From: DATFTE01 sp963802575
Lineage (GTDB): Bacteria; Acidobacteriota; Terriglobia; Terriglobales; Acidobacteriaceae
NCBI GenBank assembly: GCA_963802575.1
Contig: CAWDJF010000007.1
Span: forward strand, 1 to 64,000
DNA length: 64,000 nucleotides
Reading direction: 5' to 3'
The notes below the pieces were generated by a model that saw only the letters and a list, made by a program, of their open reading frames with translations, was not told where the DNA came from and did not search any database. The stretch's first letter is position 1, and each line of letters opens with the position of its first letter. Below, piece by piece: positions 25,622-34,467 of this stretch. A program made the translations under genes and the position numbers.

Positions 25622-25822
25622 CTAAGCGGCTACATCTGCCAAGATTGAACTGAGAGTCCCAATCCGCAAGCTACGATGGTCAGGAATGGTCAGATTGTGT
25701 GCGTGTCCGCGAAGTGTCGATTGCAAGCGAATGTGGCTGCCGACCTGGCGGGTTTGTTCGTAACCATACCGCCGAAGAAGGCGGATGAGATCGTGACCGG
25801 AGAGATCACGAGGGAGCCTCAA
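25622..25822 (-). CDS. hicA: HicA-family mRNA interferase toxin
   Basis: 66 residues. Reads LSGHDLIRLLRRYGYEQTRQ then GSHIRLQSTLRGHAHNLTIP, the HicA double-stranded-RNA-binding-like fold with the conserved G-S-H catalytic His, and ends in TLSSILADV. Start overlaps the stop of the upstream antitoxin by ATGA. Such toxins cleave mRNA when the antitoxin is lost. It sits between eno and gpmI, an unusual place for a toxin-antitoxin pair. Confidence 0.85.
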   Translation of the reverse strand: MRLPRDLSGHDLIRLLRRYGYEQTRQVGSHIRLQSTLRGHAHNLTIPDHRSLRIGTLSSILADVAA

Positions 25823-26031
25823 ACTGGGATGACCTCGTCTTTCACGGTGTGGAGACGAATCACAGCGGGGGCTTGCCCCGGATCGAAATGGGCATGGACG
25901 GCCTCACGCACGTTTCGCCGCAGCTCATCCATAGTGTCCGCTTGGGTGAAAATCGAATGTCCGAGAGCGCGGGCCTCGTATCCTCCCTCCGGCGATTCCT
26001 GAACCGAGAAGATGATTTCAGTTTCTGTCAT
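25819..26031 (-). CDS. hicB: HicB-family antitoxin
   Basis: 70 residues from the ATG at 26031 (MTETEIIFSVQESPEGGYEA), chosen over an upstream in-frame start because it fits the family. The partial RNase-H-like HicB fold is clear: GGYEARALGHSIFTQADTMDEL-type strand and helix, then a short tail. There is no C-terminal DNA-binding domain, so autoregulation may be weak or need a partner. Antitoxin first, toxin second with a 4-base overlap, the order seen in many hicBA modules. Confidence 0.8.
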   Translation of the reverse strand: MTETEIIFSVQESPEGGYEARALGHSIFTQADTMDELRRNVREAVHAHFDPGQAPAVIRLHTVKDEVIPV

Positions 26032-26110
26032 AGTGTTCACCCGGATTATACTCTGAGCTCTTTTCACCACAGAGACACAGAGTCACAGAGGAATACAACC
26101 ACTAATCTTT

Positions 26111-27523
26111 TCATCCTTTGTAATTCAGCGCCTTTAGCCCTAAGAATCTTGCCGAATCCCCCAGTGCCTCTTCGATGCGCAGCAGCTGGTTGTATTTGGC
26201 GATGCGGTCGGTGCGGGAGGCGGAGCCCGTCTTGATCTGGCCTGCGCCAGTCGCTACCGCGAGGTCGGCGATGAAGGCGTCTTCGGTTTCGCCGGAGCGG
26301 TGGGAGATGACGCTGGTGTAGTTGTTGCGACGGGCGAGATCGATGGCGTCGAGGGTCTCGCTGACCGTGCCGATCTGGTTGACTTTGATCAGGATTGAAT
26401 TCGCGACGTGCTTGTCGATTCCCTCCTGCAGGAATTCGATGTTGGTCACGAAGATGTCGTCGCCGACTAGTTGAATTTTGTCGCCTAGTTCTTTGGTCAG
26501 GTTTTGCCAGCCGTCCCAGTCGTTTTCTGCCAGGCCATCTTCGAGCGAGACGATCGGGTAATCGTTCGCCCACTTCGCCCAGAAGCGGACCATATCGTCG
26601 GAACTCTTGGCCGACTTGTCGGATTTCTTGAAGACGTATTTGCCGTCCTGATAGAACTCGCTGGCGGCGGGGTCGAGGGCGATGGCGATTTCCTCGCCGG
26701 GCTTGTATCCAGCCTGCGTGATGGCTTCGAGAACGACTTCGATGGCTTCGACATTTGATTTCACCGAAGGAGCGAAGCCGCCTTCGTCGCCCACGGCGGT
26801 GTTGTATCCGCGCTTCTTGAGGACACCTTTCAGCGTGTGGAACACTTCGACGCCCCAGCGCAGAGCCTCGGAGAAAGAGGGCGCGCCCACCGGCATCACC
26901 ATGAATTCCTGGAAGTCGACGTTGTTGTCGGCGTGGGCGCCGCCATTAAGGATGTTCATCATCGGAAGGGGCAACAGGTTGGCGGCGGTTCCTCCTAAAT
27001 AACGATAGAGCGGTAGGCCGTACTCGGCGGCAGCGGCGCGGGCGACAGCCATGGAGACGGAGAGGATGGCGTTGGCGCCCAGGCGCGCTTTGTTGGGCGT
27101 GCCATCAAGTTCGATCATCTTCTGATCGATGACGCGCTGCTCGGAGGCATCCAGGTTGGCGAGGGCGTCGGCGATTTCTCCGTTCACATTTTCGACAGCC
27201 TTCAGAACTCCCTTGCCTTGGAAACGGTTGGTGTCTTGGTCGCGCAGCTCGACGGCCTCGTGTTCTCCGGTGGATGCGCCGCTAGGGACGATGGCGCGGC
27301 CGACGGTGCCGCTGAGTAGCGTGACTTCGGCTTCGACGGTGGGGTTGCCGCGGGAATCAAGTACTTCGCGGGCGTGGACGTCAGCGATATTGATCATGGC
27401 GTGTTTGTCGTCCTTATTGAGTATGAATTTTGTATCGTCATCAACCTGGATTGTCGGAGCATCGGGCCGGAAGGTGAGACGTCGACCGGTGAGGTATCCG
27501 GTGCCGGTATAAGTTCTGGCCAT
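26111..27523 (-). CDS. eno: Enolase, possibly with a 42-residue N-terminal extension
   Basis: Enolase proper starts at the internal ATG 27397 (MINIADVHAREVLDSRGNPT) and has the full family set: SGASTGEHEAVELRD, NGGAHADNNVDFQEFM, VGDEGGFAP, SLEDGLAEND, VGDDIFVTN and SHRSGETEDAFIADLAV, so the enzyme should convert 2-phosphoglycerate to phosphoenolpyruvate. An in-frame ATG at 27523 adds 42 residues (MARTYTGTGYLTGRR...). It is preferred here because CGGAG lies 7 bases upstream and a TATAAT box fits, whereas the 27397 start has AAGGA about 13 bases away. Either start is possible. Confidence 0.93.
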   Translation of the reverse strand: MARTYTGTGYLTGRRLTFRPDAPTIQVDDDTKFILNKDDKHAMINIADVHAREVLDSRGNPTVEAEVTLLSGTVGRAIVPSGASTGEHEAVELRDQDTNRFQGKGVLKAVENVNGEIADALANLDASEQRVIDQKMIELDGTPNKARLGANAILSVSMAVARAAAAEYGLPLYRYLGGTAANLLPLPMMNILNGGAHADNNVDFQEFMVMPVGAPSFSEALRWGVEVFHTLKGVLKKRGYNTAVGDEGGFAPSVKSNVEAIEVVLEAITQAGYKPGEEIAIALDPAASEFYQDGKYVFKKSDKSAKSSDDMVRFWAKWANDYPIVSLEDGLAENDWDGWQNLTKELGDKIQLVGDDIFVTNIEFLQEGIDKHVANSILIKVNQIGTVSETLDAIDLARRNNYTSVISHRSGETEDAFIADLAVATGAGQIKTGSASRTDRIAKYNQLLRIEEALGDSARFLGLKALNYKG

Positions 27524-27543
27524 GGGGTGCTCCGAAACACGCG

Positions 27544-27549
27544 ATTATA
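27544..27549 (-). promoter_or_regulatory. TATAAT -10 box upstream of eno
   Basis: Plus-strand ATTATA reads TATAAT toward eno and would start transcription near 27537, about 14 bases before the ATG at 27523. The -35 region is not obvious. Confidence 0.55.
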
Positions 27550-27664
27550 TCGGAGGATGCTCGGGGCGTCAGGGTCGGACGTCACAATGCGGCGGTTCTG
27601 TTAAGGGAATCGGTGTCGAGAACTTCAGTCGTCCCTCCGGGACTTGATGAAATGTCCCTCGGTT

Positions 27665-27684
27665 CCCGGCGCTGAAGCGCCGGG
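27665..27684. repeat. Intergenic hairpin, family 2 (CCCGGCGC TGAA GCGCCGGG)
   Basis: Perfect 8-bp stem with the common GCTGAAGC apex. Confidence 0.85.
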
Positions 27685-27913
27685 CTATTGGCAGGCGCTC
27701 CTACGGAGCTTCAAGAATTGCGAGTTCCGCCCTAGGGTTGAATTGCTAGTTCTCACCCAGGCTCTTACCAGGCGCGCTTGTTTCTGGCGTCGCTTCGCGA
27801 CTAAGCGGGCGAGGGCGCCCACTCTACACTATCTTTCTGCTGGTATCTCGCTTGGTTCCCTTTCGTCTTCGCTTATTGTTCCCGCATCGCAGCTGCTTTA
27901 CAGTCGAAAACAG

Positions 27914-28405
27914 ATGTTAGATCACACCGAAACATTAAGAGTCGGTGACCGGGCTCCGGAGTTCCTGCTTCCGGCAGCAAACCGGGATGGGATCGTGTCG
28001 CTGTCGGGATCATTGACTCGCGGCCCGGTCATTGTCGAATTCTTGCGTGGAACGTGGTGACCGAATTGCGTCAAACGCATGGCCCAGTTTGAGCCACTGG
28101 TGGCGGAGATGGAGCAGGCAAAGGCGGAACTGGTCTACATCGCGGCGGAAAAAGCAGATGGAGTGTGGAAGCCGGCGAAGTTTCTGGAGAAGCATGCGGT
28201 GAGTTTCCCCTTCCTGCTGGATGAAGACCGGGCGGTGACCAAGGCTTACGGGCTGTATCACGGCTTCGGAACTGATGCGATCAACATTGCGCACCCGGCG
28301 ACGCTGGTCGTGGGCCAGGACAGGAAGCTGGCATACATCTATCGCGGCGACAGCCAGATGGATCGAGCGCCGATCGAGAGAGTCATTGACGCTCTAAAGA
28401 GATAG
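27914..28405 (+). CDS. Redoxin-family (AhpC/TSA-like) probable selenoprotein, UGA at codon 49
   Basis: 163 residues if UGA is read through. Start ATG 27914 gives MLDHTETLRVGDRAPEFLLP. The frame then runs IVEFLRGTW-(TGA)-PNCVKRMAQFEPLV and stays open in the same phase to 28405, ending ERVIDALKR. In homologous redoxins the TGA position is the active-site Cys of W-C-P-x-C, so selenocysteine gives W-U-P-N-C. The rest is a normal thioredoxin fold: VYIAAEKADG, FPFLLDEDRAVTKAYGL and HPATLVVGQDRKLAYIYRGD. A 6-bp hairpin begins 11 bases after the TGA. It would reduce peroxides or disulfides in the cytoplasm. No sel genes lie in this window, so decoding is inferred. Confidence 0.78.
28058..28092 (+). 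promoter_or_regulatory. In-frame UGA with candidate bacterial SECIS hairpin
   Basis: TGA is at 28058-28060. After 10 bases, TCAAAC (28071-28076) pairs with GTTTGA (28087-28092) around a 10-base loop GCATGGCCCA containing GG at 28081-28082, about 21 bases from the UGA. This spacing fits bacterial SECIS elements. A competing hairpin TGCGT-CAA-ACGCA (28067-28079) exists, so structure must be tested. Confidence 0.5.
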
Positions 28406-28441
28406 CAGATTTAGAGACACAGAGAATTTCAGGAGGCGCGA

Positions 28442-29071
28442 ATGAAGAAACTGGCAGCACTGCTTTGCACCATCTTACTGACGCTGGCGGCGGTAGCGCA
28501 GAACAACATTTCTGTTCCCGCAGGCACGGCGTTAAGAGTGAAACTGGAAACGACTCTGAGCACATTCTCGAATAAAGAAGGGGATCCCTTCTCCGGAAAA
28601 GTGATGGAAGCGGTGGTGCTTGGCGGAAAGACGGTGATTCCGGCAGGCGCGACGGTACAGGGACGGGTCACAAAAGTCAGCGAACCGCGGCGGATCGCCG
28701 GTAAGCCAACGATTGGACTGTTTCCGGAGACGCTGATTCTGCCCAACGGCGAACATTTCATGCTGAACGCGCCAGTGGTTGACACCAACCTTGGCCGTGG
28801 GACCGACGTAAACGTAGAAGGACAATTCAAGGGCAGCGGCCACGATAAGATGACGTTAGTCGAGGTGGGCGCGGGCACCGGCGGAGGCATGTTATTCGGT
28901 GGATTGATCGGCGGCGGTCCGGGCGTACTGATCGGCGGCGCTGTCGGTGCGGGTGCGACGGTGACGCATTGGCTGGTAAAACATCGCTCGGCAGTTTTGC
29001 CTTCAGGAACTGAGTTGACGTTGGAGTTGAGCCGTCCGCTGGCGCTAACGGGTGAGACGACCGGGCAGTAG
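28442..29071 (+). CDS. Secreted protein with glycine-zipper C-terminus
   Basis: 209 residues with GGAGG about 8 bases before the ATG. Signal peptide MKKLAALLCTILLTLAAVAQ is clear. The mature region has VPAGTALRVKLETTLSTFSN and KTVIPAGATVQGRVTKV, the P-A-G-T-x-L/V-x-V/G pattern of secreted beta-rich proteins frequent in Acidobacteriota. A Gly-rich stretch (GGGMLFGGLIGGGPGVLIGG) resembles a membrane-inserting glycine zipper. Function unknown. It follows the redoxin gene by 36 bases and may be co-transcribed. Confidence 0.75.
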   Translation: MKKLAALLCTILLTLAAVAQNNISVPAGTALRVKLETTLSTFSNKEGDPFSGKVMEAVVLGGKTVIPAGATVQGRVTKVSEPRRIAGKPTIGLFPETLILPNGEHFMLNAPVVDTNLGRGTDVNVEGQFKGSGHDKMTLVEVGAGTGGGMLFGGLIGGGPGVLIGGAVGAGATVTHWLVKHRSAVLPSGTELTLELSRPLALTGETTGQ

Positions 29072-29166
29072 GTTCTGAACATTTGCAGGTTTGAGCCGGA
29101 GAGATGAATCTCTCCGGCTTTTTGCTGCGCATTTACAGCCAGCCATAAATATGGCAGACTTGATAT

Positions 29167-29397
29167 GTGCGGACTACGATCGATATTCCGGACTCGCTCT
29201 ATCGGGAACTCAAGAGCAAAGCGGCCAGCGAGGGACGCCCGGTCAAAGAACTCATTCTCCGTAGCGTAGAGGTCGAACTGCAGGGAGAACCGAAGCGCCG
29301 CACTCGCCGTGTCAAGGTGCCTCTCGTGCGATCGAAAAGGCCGGGAACGGTTCGGCTGGACAATGTCAAAATCTTCGAAATCATTCCTTTTCCCTGA
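29167..29397 (+). CDS. Ribbon-helix-helix antitoxin (VapB-like)
   Basis: 76 residues from GTG. MRTTIDIPDSLYRELKSKAA is a typical RHH start (strand then helix), followed by GRPVKELILRSVEVEL. The tail KRPGTVRLDNVKIFEIIPFP is the toxin-binding extension seen in antitoxins paired with PIN-domain toxins. The 3' end overlaps the PIN gene by 35 bases. RHH dimers of this sort bind and repress their own promoter. Confidence 0.8.
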   Translation: MRTTIDIPDSLYRELKSKAASEGRPVKELILRSVEVELQGEPKRRTRRVKVPLVRSKRPGTVRLDNVKIFEIIPFP

Positions 29398-29813
29398 TGT
29401 AAACGTGTGGCTGGCGCTGAACTACGAAGGCCACGTTCATCATTCCGTCGCACGAAAATGGTTTCAGGAATTGGATGACGACGCGCGGTTGTGTTTCTGC
29501 CGGTTCACGCAGTTAAGCATGTTGCGTTTGCTCACGACAGAAGCGGTCATGGGCAAGGACGATGTGCTGAGCCAAGCGGCGGCTTGGGGCGTCTACGATC
29601 AGTGGCAAGCGGACGATCGCATTTACCTTCTGGAAGAACCTGCCAACATTGAGCCGGCATTCCGGCATCTGTCGCGAAGCAGGCGTCCGGCTCCCAAAGA
29701 TTGGTCGCGATTCTTATCTCGCTGCGTTTGCATCCCTGGCCGGATTGCGGCTGGTCACGTTTGACGGCGGATTCCGCAACAAGCTGGAAAACATTACGAT
29801 TTTGAAAGCGTAA
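29363..29813 (+). pseudogene. PIN-domain toxin (VapC-like), one frameshift
   Basis: Starts MSKSSKSFLFPDVNVWLALN with the first catalytic Asp, then RFTQLSMLRLLTTEAVMG. At about 29709 one extra base shifts the frame (DWS then RFLSRC); the correct continuation DSYLAAFASLAGLRLVTFDG, with the last catalytic Asp, lies in the adjacent frame and ends NITILKA at 29813. Repaired, it is about 150 residues, normal for a PIN ribonuclease. As sequenced the toxin lacks its last active-site residue, so either it is dead or the base is an error. Confidence 0.75.
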
Positions 29814-29834
29814 ATGTCCCTTCAGATCATCGAT

Positions 29835-29876
29835 GCTGCGCGCGAGATCCCTCGGCCTTTCGGCCTCGGGATGACG
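29835..29876. repeat. GATCCCTCGGCCTTTCGGCCTCGGGATGAC-type intergenic hairpin
   Basis: GAGATCCCTCGGCC / GGCCTCGGGATGAC arms around TTTC, next to the vapC-like stop. Same family as 18.33, 22.67 and 22.85 kb but with extra compensating differences. Confidence 0.75.
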
Positions 29877-29920
29877 TCTGGTGGGGAGGACTGGCGGGGG
29901 CGACCGTCATTCATCGATTC

Positions 29921-32168
29921 CTACGCGAGGGCGGCGAGTTCGTCTTCGCTGAGCAGGTGTAGTTCGATCCATCCTTCGACCGGCAAGGCGTCTACCGGGA
30001 GACCGTTCTGCCAGAGGCTGAAGCGCAGACGTAGTCTGCGGGTGACGCCGCTTTTCGTGTCAGTCTTGGCGGAACTCACTGGGGCGGCGAGCAGCCATGA
30101 CAGCGGAATCTTGAATTCGAAATTCTTGAGCACGGCTGCGTAGGCTTCCGCAGGTTGGGAAGAGTTTGCTAGCGCCGTGTGTTCGTCTTCTACTTTGACA
30201 CTCCACGCCGATAATTTCTGTTGACGGACCTCCCCATCCAGACGTAAAGCGCGTCGCGGCCGGGTCGCGTGGTCAGGCCACGATTCCAGATTGATGATCA
30301 AATCAAAATCGATCTCCGGCACTTCACCTGCGAAATCGAGGCGGCCATAGACGTTAGTGGAGTCGATTCCCGCGTAGACCGAGTCCATCAGAAATTGCTT
30401 GCCGTGCATGGATCCGGAACGGCGGTCGGAGGTATAGAGCGCGGCGCCCATCCATTCGAAGTAGCGAACCATGTCTCCGGCAACGCGAGGGTGGATGTAG
30501 GCAGTTTGCGGAATGAATGACGGCCGCACGGCGCCGCCGATGATGGGTTGCGCGAGATAGTCGGGCGGTGTGGCTCGCAGCGCCTGGTAGACGTTGGAAA
30601 GATGCTTGCGGTAAAGCTCGTCGAACTCGCGGTCGTTGGCGGAGTGATGTTCCGGCCCATACCACCAGTTCCAGTCGCTGCCTTCGGCGATCAGGATTTC
30701 TTCGAACGCCAGGGCACGTTGCGCCTCGTTGGCGCGGGCGGCGGCTTGCTCGTAGAAGTTGCGGGCGTGGCTGAGATAGTCCCAGGCCTTGTTGTCTTCG
30801 GGAGCGCCGATCCACACGTTAAAGTTGGCGTTGATCCACGAGCCGGGGACGAGGGACGTGAGTTTTGCAGGATCCTTGTGGCGCTCGATAGCCTCTGAAA
30901 CTGTGACTCCTTCAATATCCGGCTCTTTCTGCAGGGCATCGTAAAATCGGCGTAAGAATTCGCGCCCCGAATGGGGATAGTATTCCCAGGCGTTCTCACC
31001 ATCGAGAATGATGGAGACCACTGCGTCCCGGCCTTTTTCCAGAATGGGTTGCGCGGCTCCCCTGATGTTTTGGATGAGATGTTGCGCAGCCTCGCCGGCG
31101 GGCATCCCGGAGTAGACGAAGCCCACCAGATCGGAGATGGTGTGGTCGCGGAAAATCAGGTGCATCGCGGTCTGCGCGTTTTCGAAACGGTGAATGTTAT
31201 AGAGCTTCTCGGCCTGCGCGGCGGGCAAGCGGCCCTCGCCATCGCGCGAGAAGAAAATGCCGAGGCTGCGGCCGAGCACGCCTTCGTCGGTCGCCATCCA
31301 CTTGACGCCCAGGCTCTGCGCGATGCCGAGGACCTCTTCAGAGACGCTGCCTTCCGAGGGCCAGACACCGCGCGGACGAACGCCGAAGACCTCTTGATGG
31401 AGATCGAGGCCGCGGAGCAAGTTGCTCGCGGGCGTCTTCAGGATGGCGAAACCGATTTTGGGGAAGCGGCAATCCCGGGGATGAGACTGCTCCCGTGTTG
31501 GTGTCGGCGACGAGCGGCAAGATCGGATGGTAGAAGGGCGAGGTGGAGATCTCAATGCCCCCGCGCTTGGCCGCGTCGGCGTGGGCCGGCAGCACTTTCC
31601 CGAGCAACTCTTTCTCTTTGGAGATCACGAAACGCTGGTCGTCGAGCGAGTAGTTGCGCCCTTTCTTCACCAGCGCAGCGACCTCAGGCTCGTCGAGGAA
31701 GAACTCGTCGAACCAGGCAATCTGCGACAGGACCTGAAGATCGGTGAAATCCTGCGGCTGGAAGTATTTTTCTGCGCGATCGGGGTGATCTCCCGTGGCG
31801 CGAAAGCGCTCCCATAATTCATGGTATCGCGGATAGCGGCCAATCATGTTGACGGGGTTGGCCTGGAACAGATACTGCAAAGCAAAGCGGCGCTCGTCGG
31901 GCGTCAGATCTTTCGCGGGCTTGGCGGCGACCTGGAGAAATGGATCCTGGGCGGTTCCGGCTACGTAATCCTGGATCTGAGTGATCAACGAGGGGACGAG
32001 ATTGAAAGTCTGGTGGACATGAGGAAACTCATCGAGCAGTTTCACCATCCCGTAATAGTCTTTGAGGGCGTGGAGGCGGACCCAAGGCAGGCGGTATTCG
32101 CCCGTGACCAAGTCCTTGTAAAAGGGTTGATGCTGGTGCCACAGAACAATGACGCGCAGGACAGGCAT
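29921..32168 (-). CDS. Glycoside hydrolase family 57 enzyme (one frameshift)
   Basis: Start at 32168 (MPVLRVIVLWHQHQPFYKDL) fits the GH57 His-rich first motif HQHQP. The N-terminal frame runs to about 31485 (PLVADTNTGAVS), where one base is missing; the next frame continues HPRDCRFPKIGFAILKT, then GVRPRGVWPSEGSVSEEVLG with the nucleophile Glu, KWMATDEGVLG with the acid/base Asp, and SIILDGENAWEYYPHSGREF. Corrected length is about 750 residues, typical of the large GH57/DUF1957-like alpha-amylase or alpha-mannosidase group (COG1449). Divergent from glgB, so it probably acts on glycogen or related alpha-glucans. Confidence 0.85.
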
Positions 32169-32534
32169 CGAGAACAGTCTCCCCCGAGAACGCCGTGACG
32201 GGGTGAATAGGCAGAATACCATGCTGGCGCTCAAGCGATGTGGAACGAAGGTCGCTGCGGGGAAAAGTGGGACCGCTTCCGGTACACTACAACTGGTATT
32301 GCTCGGTAATTTGGAGAGAAGGGCGACTACTCAGGGGCTGAAGCCCTTATTTTTTGCAGGGTACTCCACAGTTGAAGCAGATTGCGGAACAAGCGCCTTA
32401 TTCGTTCCAGCCCCTGAAGGGGCCTCTGGGAGTAGACGAGTTGCGGTATGGCTGAAGCCATACCCTGATACGAATATCGACTTTTTCAGCAAGCTGTGAA
32501 GGCGTGCCCTTCCCAAGTCTGGATTGAGACGAAG
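32169..32534. other. Divergent gap between GH57 and glgB genes with hairpin repeats
   Basis: Holds a CAGGGGCTGAAGCCCTT element with T run (32332-32355), a CCAGCCCCTGAAGGGGCC element (32407-32423) and a family-2 hairpin (32445-32464). Promoters for both genes must lie here but none is clear. Confidence 0.7.
32445..32464. repeat. Intergenic hairpin, family 2 (GGTATGGC TGAA GCCATACC)
   Basis: Perfect 8-bp stem followed by CTGATACGAA, the same flank as 15837-15866, but four of eight stem pairs are changed in both arms. Confidence 0.88.
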
Positions 32535-34467
32535 ATGAAGATTGAGACCACCACCTCCGCTTCAGTGCGCAGAGAGGTTAGCCTCCTGGGTCCGGAAGAT
32601 TTGCATCTGTTTAACGAAGGCACCCATTACCGCATGCACGAAAAGCTGGGAGCTCATCTCACGACTGACGCGGGAGAGGCGGGGACGTGTTTCGGCGTGT
32701 GGGCCCCCAATGCGCGCGAAGTGTCGGTGATCGGCAGTTTCAACCACTGGACTCCGGGGGCGCACAAACTGTACCCGAGGGGCAGTTCGGGCATTTGGGA
32801 AGGATTTATTCCGGGAGTTGGTAAGGGATCGCTTTACAAATTTCGCATAGCCTCGCAACAGCATGGGCATATTGGGGATAAGGCTGATCCATTTGGAGTT
32901 TTCCACGAAAAACCTCCGAGAACGGCTTCCGTGGTTTGGGACCTGGACTACCAATGGGCGGATGCGGACTGGATGGCAAAGCGGGGCGCGAAGAACTCGC
33001 TGCGCGCGCCGATTTCGATCTACGAAGTGCATTTGGGATCGTGGATGCGGGTGCCGGAAGAGCACAACCGCCCGCTAACCTATCGCGAGACGGCGCCGCG
33101 GTTGGCAGAGTATGTGGGGCGCATGGGATTCACCCACGTCGAGTTGTTGCCGATCATGGAGCACCCGTTTTACGGTTCGTGGGGATACCAGACGACGGGG
33201 TACTTCGCGCCGACCGCGCGCTTCGGCACTCCGCAGGATTTCATGTACCTGGTGGATTACCTGCATCAGCATGGCATTGGAGTGATTCTCGATTGGGTTC
33301 CGTCGCACTTCCCTGCCGACGGACACGGTCTCGCGTACTTCGACGGCACGCACTTGTTCGAGCATTCGGATTCGCGGCAAGGGATTCCATCCCGACTGGA
33401 AGACACACATCTTCAATTACGGGCGCAACGAGGTTCGCAGCTTTCTGATGTCGAGTGCGATGTTCTGGCTCGACAAATATCATGCGGATGGTTTGAGGGT
33501 CGACGCCGTGGCGTCGATGCTTTATCTCGACTATTCGCGCAAGGAAGGCGAATGGATCCCCAACCAGTTCGGCGGGCGCGAGAACCTGGAAGCGATTGAT
33601 TTTCTGCGGCAGTTTAATCTGGAGGCCTATAAAGAGCATCCCGATATTCAGACATACGCGGAGGAATCGACGGCGTGGCCGATGGTGTCGCGGCCGGTTT
33701 ATATCGGAGGGCTGGGCTTTGGATTGAAGTGGGACATGGGGTGGATGCACGACACGCTGGCGTATTTCTCGCACGATCCCATTCACCGTAAGTTTCATCA
33801 CAACCTGCTGACCTTCCGCATGCTCTACGGATTCACCGAGAATTTCGTCCTGCCGCTTTCGCACGATGAAGTTGTGCACGGCAAGGGTTCACTGGTCGGC
33901 AAGATGCCGGGTGACGAGTGGCAGAAGTTCGCCAACCTGCGCTTGTTGTTTGCGTACATGTATGCGCAGCCCGGGAAGAAGCTGTTGTTTATGGGGGACG
34001 AATTCGGGCAGGTGCGCGAGTGGGGACACGATCTCAGCCTGGAATGGCACGTCCTGCAATATCAGGTGCACCGCGGGATGCAATTGTGGATGGAGCAGTT
34101 GAACCGCGTTTACCGGGAAGAAGCGGCGCTGCACGAACTCGATAACGATCCCAAGGGGTTCGAATGGGTCGATTGCAATGACAATAGTACGAGTGTGATT
34201 TCGTTGCTGCGGAAAGGCAAAAATCCCAGGGAGACCGTCCTGGTGGTATGCAATTTCACTCCGATTCCGCGTATGAAATATCGGGTGGGGGTGCCGACGG
34301 GGGGATATTGGCGGGAACTGCTGAACAGCGACGGAGCAGAATACGCTGGAACCGGTATGGGAAACGCGGGTGGCTGCATGGCTGAGGTCGAACCGGAGCA
34401 CGGGCGGCCTTACTCACTGAACCTGACGCTGCCTCCGCTCGGGGCTATTTTCCTGAAGCCTGAGTAG
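32535..34467 (+). CDS. glgB: 1,4-alpha-glucan branching enzyme (one frameshift)
   Basis: Start at 32535 (MKIETTTSASVRREV). CBM48-like N-domain (FGVWAPNAREVSVIGSFNHW), then the GH13 barrel: VELLPIMEHPFYGSWGYQ, GVILDWVPSHFPADGHGLAY. One extra A near 33385 (CAAGGG-A-TTCCATCCC) shifts the frame; the neighbouring frame continues FHPDWKTHIFNYGRNEV, then DGLRVDAVASMLYLDYSR with the nucleophile Asp, YAEESTAWP with the acid Glu and PLSHDEVVHGKGSL. The C-domain ends PPLGAIFLKPE. Corrected length is about 644 residues, normal for the shorter GlgB type. It introduces alpha-1,6 branches into glycogen. The 3' end overlaps the convergent TldE-like gene by 23 bases. Confidence 0.92.

Larger units (their letters stand above)
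27524..27913. other. Divergent gap between eno and the redoxin gene
   Basis: Contains the eno -10 box and a family-2 hairpin (27665-27684) in a repeat-like stretch up to about 27850 (GGCAGGCGCTCCTACGGAGC). No gene is supported here although one frame stays open into the redoxin. Confidence 0.65.

Noticed and set aside
28067..28079. TGCGT-CAA-ACGCA hairpin as the SECIS
   Set aside because: Three-base loop without the expected G residues and too close to the UGA; the 28071-28092 hairpin fits better.
33380..33395. Programmed frameshift in glgB
   Set aside because: A single extra A restores the frame exactly and no recoding signal is seen.
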